The notes under the pieces: model-generated | Database searches by the model: none | What the model saw: the letters and a program-made list of their open reading frames with translations, nothing else | What the model was told of the DNA's origin: nothing | Translations under genes and position numbers: made by a program | Source of the DNA: JBJHBY01 sp050485745 | GTDB lineage: Bacteria > Pseudomonadota > Gammaproteobacteria > Pseudomonadales > CAMLJR01 | DNA length: 19,192 nucleotides | Direction: 5' to 3' | NCBI GenBank assembly: GCA_050485745.1 | Contig: JBJHBY010000037.1 | Span: 1-19,192, forward strand | Shown: positions 14,968-19,192 of the stretch, one piece after another | How the letters are laid out: each line of letters begins with the position of its first letter | Numbering within the stretch: position 1 is the first letter of the stretch

Positions 14968-15108
14968 GCTCCGGAGCCCACATCGGTGCGAGATTCGATG
15001 GCACCGTGGCGTTCCGGAACCTGCATCAACGCGAGATTCTATGGCGGTGGGGGGCTCCGGATGGCGGTAGGGGGCTCCGGAGCCTACATCAGCGCGAGAC
15101 TCAATGGC
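14968..15108 (+). repeat. Degenerate 43-bp tandem repeat, 3 full copies and 1 deleted copy
   Basis: Copies start at 14968, 15011, 15054 and 15074. The conserved part is GCTCCGGAGCC, then CATCxxxGCGAGATTC, then ATGGC (35 bp), followed by a G-rich 8-bp linker. Each unit opens with the palindrome GCTCCGGAGC; in copy 2 both arms changed together to GTTCCGGAAC, keeping the pairing. The copy at 15054 lacks 23 bp and goes directly from GCTCCGG to ATGGC, which explains the 20-bp spacing to the last copy. Confidence 0.75.
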
Positions 15109-15117
15109 GGTGAGAAC

Positions 15118-15153
15118 GCTGGGTTACGCCGCTGCGCGGCTAACCCAGCCTAC
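15118..15153 (-). repeat. REP element in inverted orientation, GGGTTA family
   Basis: On the minus strand GTAG (15153-15150) is followed by GCTGGGTTA and GCCGC pairing with GCGGC and TAACCCAGC. The loop is 3 bases and one G (15127) is unpaired in the 3' arm. It is a near copy of the unit at 14878 in opposite orientation, so the two flank the 43-bp repeats head to head, as in a BIME. Confidence 0.85.
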
Positions 15154-15183
15154 GCGCACTTCGTGGGCGAGGCGTGGACCGCG

Positions 15184-15202
15184 GGCCGGGAACCCGGCCT
15201 AC
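15184..15202 (-). repeat. Degenerate GTAG-hairpin at the end of the nitronate-monooxygenase-like gene
   Basis: On the minus strand GTAG (15202-15199) leads straight into GGCCGGG-TT-CCCGGCC, a 7-bp stem with a 2-base loop; the first G of the stem is the last G of GTAG. The TAG of GTAG is the stop codon of the gene at 15199. It lacks the bulge and longer stem of the full REPs, so it may be a shortened relative or a simple terminator stem. Confidence 0.5.
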
Positions 15203-16335
15203 CCCAGCAGCTGCTCGAAGCGCTCCGCGGCGCTGGCGAATTCCTCTCGAAACTGCTGCACGATGGCACGCGCGCTGCGCTCGGTGTCGATCAGGCCAAT
15301 GACCTGACCAGCGGGCGTGGTGATCAGGTCCAGCGCACCAGGGTTGGTGTGGTAGGTGCGCTGGATGCGTTGCAGGGCCGTAGCGGTGGCCATGGTCTGC
15401 AGGGGCATGGGTAGCGCATCCGGCGTTTCCGGGTCATCCCAGGCGGCGGTGTAGGGGGTGATCAGGTGCCGCGCCGGCTTGCCGGTAATGCAGCGGGTGC
15501 GCGCCGTCTGGTGGGCGCCAGCGCGCAGCAGCTTTTCCCGCACCAGCGGGTCGAGCTCGGACTCACTGCTGGTCAGCCACACCGAACCGGTCCACACCCC
15601 GGCGGCACCCAGCATCATCGCCGCCGCCATCTGCTGGCCGCTGCCAATGCCCCCCGCCGCCAGTACCGGCAAGGGCGCCACCGCGGCGACCACCTGGGGC
15701 ACCAGCACCATGGTGGTGATATCCCCGGTATGGCCCGCCGCCTCGTGGCCGTTGGCCACGATCAGGTCGACCCCGGCGGCCTTTTGCTTCAGCGCGTGCT
15801 CCTTCTTGCCCGCCAGGGCGCCGACCTTGATGCCCTGCTCGTGCACCCGGGCGATGACATCCGCGGGCGGCACGCCCAGTGCGTTGACGATAATCTTCGG
15901 GCTGTGGCGCAGGGCGATGTCGAGCTGCAGGCGCGCAACGCGCTCCGACCAGCCCAGACTCGCCGTGTCCGGTTCTTCGACGTCTTCCGGCAGCGGCGGC
16001 ACCCCGTGGCGATCACAGAGTTCGTGGGCAAAACGGGTGTGGCCTTCCGGAATCAGCTTCCACAGCTGCTCCGGGTCGTACTCCTCAGCGTGCCCCGCGT
16101 CATCCTGCTTGCGCACGTACTTGCTGGGCATCACCAGGTCGACGCCGTAGGGCTTGCCGTCGATGTGGGCGTCAATCCAGCGCAGTTCTTCTTCGAGTTC
16201 CTCGGGGGTGAACTTCATCGCCCCCAGCACACCGATACCCCCGGCCTTGCTCACCGCGACGACCACGTCGCGGCAGTGGCTGAAGGCAAACAGGGGGAAT
16301 TCGATGCCCAGCATCCCGGTGACCGGATTGTTCAT
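15199..16335 (-). CDS. Nitronate monooxygenase / 2-nitropropane dioxygenase-like flavoprotein
   Basis: I favour the ATG at 16335 (378 residues), which has GAGGA 8 bases upstream. In-frame ATGs at 16341 and 16359 lack good spacing. The FMN-binding TIM-barrel family pattern is clear: N-terminal MLGIEFPLFAFSHC and VSKAGGIGVLGAMKFTPEEL, then PYGVDLVMPSKYV, KIIVNALGVPPADV, and GVDLIVANGHEAAGHTGDIT with the family's GxExxGH-type motif. The phosphate-binding VLAAGGIGSGQQM segment and AAGVWTGSVWLTSSES follow. The family oxidises nitronates or related substrates with FMN. Many members near acyl-CoA catabolic genes have unknown substrates, and this one is longer than minimal members, with an insertion near residues 75-125. 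It is transcribed divergently from the luciferase-like gene. Confidence 0.88.
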   Translation of the reverse strand: MNNPVTGMLGIEFPLFAFSHCRDVVVAVSKAGGIGVLGAMKFTPEELEEELRWIDAHIDGKPYGVDLVMPSKYVRKQDDAGHAEEYDPEQLWKLIPEGHTRFAHELCDRHGVPPLPEDVEEPDTASLGWSERVARLQLDIALRHSPKIIVNALGVPPADVIARVHEQGIKVGALAGKKEHALKQKAAGVDLIVANGHEAAGHTGDITTMVLVPQVVAAVAPLPVLAAGGIGSGQQMAAAMMLGAAGVWTGSVWLTSSESELDPLVREKLLRAGAHQTARTRCITGKPARHLITPYTAAWDDPETPDALPMPLQTMATATALQRIQRTYHTNPGALDLITTPAGQVIGLIDTERSARAIVQQFREEFASAAERFEQLLG

Positions 16336-16587
16336 GCGCATGTCCTCATGGAAGCTCATGGAAAGGCCGCGACAACGCTGGTATTCCCGGCGTTCGCGAC
16401 GGTCGTAACGAAGAAGAAGAACCTTGAAAACCCAAATATAATATATGGCGTATAAAAAAATAAGCCCCGCCGGGCTGCGCGGTTCAGACCCCTGCGCCAG
16501 TCGCGGAATTCACCCTCTGGCCGGTGTGAGGGGCGGGGCAGAGCCGGTACAATCCGGCGCACGAACCCGAGGAGCGGACCACATACC
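16336..16587. promoter_or_regulatory. Divergent promoter region
   Basis: This separates the divergent nitronate-monooxygenase-like and luciferase-like genes. A sharp AT-rich segment at 16424-16463 (including TTGAAA at 16424 and TATAAT at 16437) stands out in the GC-rich background and should hold promoter elements for one or both. Consensus spacing could not be matched with confidence. Confidence 0.4.
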
Positions 16588-17472
16588 ATGAAGATCAGCA
16601 TCTGCCTGCCCTATATGAAGCCGGGACTGGACCGGGCCACCATCCTGCAGTGGTGCCGCCTGGTCGACCAGGGGCCGTTCCACAGTCTTTCCTGTGGCGA
16701 GCGCATCACCGGGCCGACCCTGGAGATGCGCAATGTGCTCGCCGCTGCCGCCGCAGTCACCGAACGGGTGCGCATCGTGCCCTCCCTGTACGTGCTGCCG
16801 ATGCACAACGCGGTGTGGGCGGCGAAGGAGCTCGCCACCCTGGACGTGCTGTCTGGCGGGCGCGTCACCGTTACCGTCGGTGTCGGCGGCCGCGAATATG
16901 ATTACCGCGCCGTCGGCGCCAGTTTCGCCAGGCGCTTCCAGCGCATGGACGACCAGGTGGCCGAGATGCGCCGCATCTGGGCCGGCGAAGCGCCTTTCGA
17001 GGGTGCCGACCCGGTGGGCCCGGCGCCGGTGCAGGCCGGAGGGCCGCCGATCCTGGCAGGCTCCATGGGCCCGAAGAGCATCCAGCGGGTATCGCGCTGG
17101 GCTGATGGTCTGTACGGCTTCGCGATGAACGGTGAACAGGAGGTGATGCGCTACTTCTTCGACAGCGCCGATCGCGCCTGGGAGGAATCCGGTCGCGACC
17201 GCCCGCCGGTCAAGGCCGGCGGCTTCTGGTACTCCCTGGCGGACAACGCACAGCAGCGTTTGCAGGATTACGTCTTTGACTATCTGCGCATCGCCGGCGA
17301 GGGCGAGGCGCGCAACACCGCCCGGAGTATGACCCGGCACACCCCCGACGCGGTCATGGCGGCCATTGATGACATCGAGGCCACGGGCTGCGAGGAGCTG
17401 TTTCTGGTACCGGCTACCGCGGACCTCAGCGAACTCGAGCGCACCATCGATCTGTTGTCACGGCGCGGCTGA
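16588..17472 (+). CDS. Luciferase-like (LLM class) flavin-dependent monooxygenase
   Basis: This encodes 294 residues from the ATG at 16588, with GAGGAG 13 bases upstream, a slightly long spacing. The bacterial luciferase-like TIM-barrel pattern is clear: MKISICLPYMKPGLD, GPFHSLSCGERITGP, VTERVRIVPSLYVLPMHNAV, AKELATLDVLSGGRVTVTVG with GVGGREYDYRAVG, then FQRMDDQVAEMRRIWAGEA, GGPPILAGSMGPKSIQRVSR and a C-terminal helical part. Such enzymes use reduced FMN or F420; without other F420 genes here the cofactor cannot be decided. The length is typical. It is divergent from the nitronate-monooxygenase-like gene, and its last 15 bp overlap the convergent sensor gene. The substrate is unknown. Confidence 0.9.
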   Translation: MKISICLPYMKPGLDRATILQWCRLVDQGPFHSLSCGERITGPTLEMRNVLAAAAAVTERVRIVPSLYVLPMHNAVWAAKELATLDVLSGGRVTVTVGVGGREYDYRAVGASFARRFQRMDDQVAEMRRIWAGEAPFEGADPVGPAPVQAGGPPILAGSMGPKSIQRVSRWADGLYGFAMNGEQEVMRYFFDSADRAWEESGRDRPPVKAGGFWYSLADNAQQRLQDYVFDYLRIAGEGEARNTARSMTRHTPDAVMAAIDDIEATGCEELFLVPATADLSELERTIDLLSRRG

Positions 17473-19192
17473 GGGCGCGGCCACACGGCCGGCGCCTGGT
17501 CCGCTGTCACGCAGCGCGGCCAGCGCGACAGCGAGGCCGGCCGGACTCACCGGCTTGATCCATACCGCATCGTAACCGGCTTCCAGATAGGCTCGCCGGG
17601 CAGTGATTCCCGGCGTCGTCACAAGGGCCACCAGGCAGGCCGGCGGCAAGGGGTGGCGTGCCTCGTGAGCGCGCAGTTCCCTCGCCAGGTCCAGCGCGTC
17701 AATGTCGGACAGCAGGCCATCGACCAGCAGCAGCTCGGGCACCACCTCGCTGCGGCGACGCCGGCGCCGCAACTGATGCAGCAGCTCCCGCCCCGAATCC
17801 AGCAACTGCACCTGCAGGCCCTGTCCACGCAGCAGCGCCGCCCAGATTTGGCGGTTGTCGGCATCGGCCTCGGCCACCCGCGCCCAAGTGAAGGCCGGGG
17901 GCCCAGGCTCAACCTCATCGATGCCGGCTTCCGCAGCCGCGAGCAGGCGCAGTAGCGCATTCAGCAACAGTGGAGGCGCACAGCAAAGGTCACCGCTGTC
18001 GCCGGGCTGCGTGCCGGCCGCTCCCAGCACCAGGCCGCGCAGGGCCAGGGTGGGCCAGCGCTCACGCAGCTGCCTCAGCAGGGCGAGGGCGCCGCCCTCG
18101 GGCAACTCCGCGTCCCCCACCAGCCAGTCGTAACGAGCATCCCCGTTGCGGGATTCAGCGACCCGTTGTTGTGCTTCCGCGGCGGAGGCCACCGCCGTGA
18201 CCAGGCATCCGGCACGCTCCAGAACGGCGGCCGCCGCGGCGCGGTAAAGTGGCTGGCGCAGCAACAGCAGTACCCGTGGTGGCGGTCCTGCCAGCAGGTC
18301 CGCTTCAGCGGTAACGGCGGCGTTGCCAGGCCCGGGCGGCGTCTCGGGCTGGCCCTGAAGCCGCAACGGCCAATCCAGCCACAGCGCGGCTCCGATAACC
18401 TGAGCGGCCCCGGCTGCGGAGGCGCCTTCCAGACCCAGGCCACCGCCAACGTGGCGTGCCAATCGTGCAATGCCGGCGAACCCAGGGGCATCCGGGTTCG
18501 GTGTCACCCCCGGCGACAGCAGGAACGCAAAACGACAACAGGCGCCACGGCCGGAACTGACATGCAGCTGGACCTCCGCGCTGCCCGACTGCGACAGTTC
18601 CTCCAGCAGCTGCCCGAGCAGGCGCCGCAGGCGCGTCACATCGCCGCTGGCGTGGCACGGCAGCCTCTCATCCACCCGCGCGGACAGCTGCGTCGCACCG
18701 GGACCGGCAGGCAACTGTGCCTGTCGCGCAACCAGGACGTCTTCGATCAACGCGGGCAGGTCAAAGGGCTCGTCATCGAGTTGCAGTTGCCCGGCTTCCA
18801 GCGCGGCGGTGTCGATCAGGTCCTCGGACTCCGCCAGCAGGCGCTGCGCAGCGTGATCGATGACCCGGCGGCGGCGCTCCCGCTCCGGGCCGATGGCGCC
18901 TTCGCGCAGCAGCCAGGAGGCACCGAGAATCGCGTTCAGCGGCGTGCGCACAACGGCACTGATCCGCCCCAGCACGGCCCCCAGGGCTCGACTCTCCGCC
19001 TCGACCCGCTGTCGCTCCTGGGTCAGCATGTTGATGCGGCTGGCCAGGGCCACGGCAAACAGGATGATGTGGACGAGCAGGCCAATCTGGTAACCAAAGT
19101 CCCGTCCCGTGGGAGAGGGCTCGGGCTGGCCGAGCATCATCAGCGGTGTCACCAGCAGGAACGAGGCCCAGGCAATACTGTAGTTGCGGGCG
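17458..19192 (-). CDS. Hybrid sensor protein with degenerate kinase core and C-terminal receiver domains, partial
   Basis: The frame is open to the right edge, so the N-terminus is missing. At the edge are transmembrane segments (YSIAWASFLLVTPLMML; YQIGLLVHIILFAVALASRI), like the end of a 7TMR-DISM sensor. A helix with NMLTQERQRVEAESRA leads to a dimerisation domain (RTPLNAILGASWLL). The H-box reads ISAVVRTPLN instead of MSHEIRTPLN: the phosphoacceptor His is Ala (codon 18955-18957). The ATPase region (about 18350-18750) keeps only GGGLGLEG; N-box residues are missing. A first receiver-like domain (about 17950-18290) has VGDAELPEGG but lacks the acidic pair and conserved Lys. The second (about 17500-17890) has AEADADN, the acceptor Asp in LLLVDGLLSDID, VTTP and WIKP, so it looks functional. 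It probably relies on another kinase. The 3' end overlaps the luciferase-like gene by 15 bp. Confidence 0.85.
   Translation of the reverse strand, partial: ARNYSIAWASFLLVTPLMMLGQPEPSPTGRDFGYQIGLLVHIILFAVALASRINMLTQERQRVEAESRALGAVLGRISAVVRTPLNAILGASWLLREGAIGPERERRRRVIDHAAQRLLAESEDLIDTAALEAGQLQLDDEPFDLPALIEDVLVARQAQLPAGPGATQLSARVDERLPCHASGDVTRLRRLLGQLLEELSQSGSAEVQLHVSSGRGACCRFAFLLSPGVTPNPDAPGFAGIARLARHVGGGLGLEGASAAGAAQVIGAALWLDWPLRLQGQPETPPGPGNAAVTAEADLLAGPPPRVLLLLRQPLYRAAAAAVLERAGCLVTAVASAAEAQQRVAESRNGDARYDWLVGDAELPEGGALALLRQLRERWPTLALRGLVLGAAGTQPGDSGDLCCAPPLLLNALLRLLAAAEAGIDEVEPGPPAFTWARVAEADADNRQIWAALLRGQGLQVQLLDSGRELLHQLRRRRRRSEVVPELLLVDGLLSDIDALDLARELRAHEARHPLPPACLVALVTTPGITARRAYLEAGYDAVWIKPVSPAGLAVALAALRDSGPGAGRVAAPSAAP

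Larger units (their letters stand above)
14882..15198. other. Noncoding palindromic-repeat array between convergent genes
   Basis: This gap of about 317 bp between the PilZ and nitronate-monooxygenase-like stops is almost wholly repetitive. It holds the plus-oriented REP stem, a hairpin at 14936-14963 (CCCGGGAG/CTCCCGGG plus TTC/GAA), a degenerate 43-bp tandem repeat (14968-15108), a minus-oriented REP (15118-15153), and a GGCCGGG/CCCGGCC stem (15184-15199). I see no gene. It resembles a BIME-like mosaic and probably also separates the two converging transcripts. Confidence 0.7.

Noticed and set aside
14878..15202. CRISPR array
   Set aside because: Repeats are palindromic and degenerate, and the intervals are not unique spacers of constant size. 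The structure fits REP/BIME-type elements and a 43-bp tandem repeat.
15466..16455. Plus-strand open frame of 329 codons
   Set aside because: It lies opposite the nitronate-monooxygenase-like gene, which has clear family motifs. The composition is an antisense artefact of GC-rich codons.
16510..17340. Minus-strand open frame of 276 codons
   Set aside because: It is antisense to the luciferase-like gene, whose family motifs and ribosome site are clear.

Overview
The window is a GC-rich (roughly 60% by eye) gammaproteobacterial chromosome segment. Three things suggest a marine, Halieaceae/Cellvibrionales-like organism: a possible PEP-CTERM surface protein, an E. coli YafM-like REP-associated transposase with REP-type hairpins, and a thiolase-fold/DUF35 operon of the kind seen in steroid or complex acyl-CoA catabolism. 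That taxonomic call is inference. I see no rRNA, tRNA, CRISPR array or prophage.

Left part (1-5.6 kb): five plus-strand genes, largely uncharacterised: an unknown protein entering from the left edge, a small exported protein, a small membrane protein, an exported protein with 14 exact 36-residue Sel1 repeats, and a four-helix membrane protein. A minus-strand lipoprotein follows, carrying the same TPR-like plus Sel1 module in short form. A 16-bp perfect palindrome lies just before the membrane-protein gene at 1524.

Middle (5.6-8.1 kb): a gap of about 500 bp with an AT-rich palindrome and two hairpins precedes a beta-repeat secreted protein with a PEP-CTERM-like tail, whose base composition looks more AT-rich than its surroundings. 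A convergent REP-associated tyrosine (HUH) transposase follows, with one REP-type bulged hairpin about 100 bp upstream of it.

Metabolic operon (8.1-11.3 kb, minus strand): DUF35 - DUF35 - thiolase-fold - thiolase-fold, with overlapping stop/start codons throughout. Both thiolase-fold proteins lack the nucleophilic cysteine, and both DUF35 proteins lack the zinc-ribbon cysteines. This suggests a heteromeric C-C bond-cleaving (retro-aldol type) enzyme rather than a true thiolase. A small unknown minus-strand gene with a clear intrinsic terminator lies just upstream.

Right part (12.1-19.2 kb): a MAPEG membrane protein, then a DUF1631-family protein overlapping a PilZ (c-di-GMP receptor) gene. 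These are followed by a dense noncoding array of palindromic repeats between the convergent PilZ and nitronate-monooxygenase-like genes. Next come a divergent luciferase-like flavin monooxygenase and, convergent and overlapping with it, the C-terminal part of a membrane hybrid sensor protein. Its histidine-kinase core has lost the phosphoacceptor His, while its last receiver domain looks intact.

The strongest non-genic signal is a family of bulged-stem REP hairpins at 7998, 12621, 14878 and 15153. Near 14.9-15.2 kb two of them, in opposite orientation, flank a degenerate 43-bp tandem repeat. The stop codons of both convergent genes there lie inside the GTAG tetranucleotide of REP-like units.
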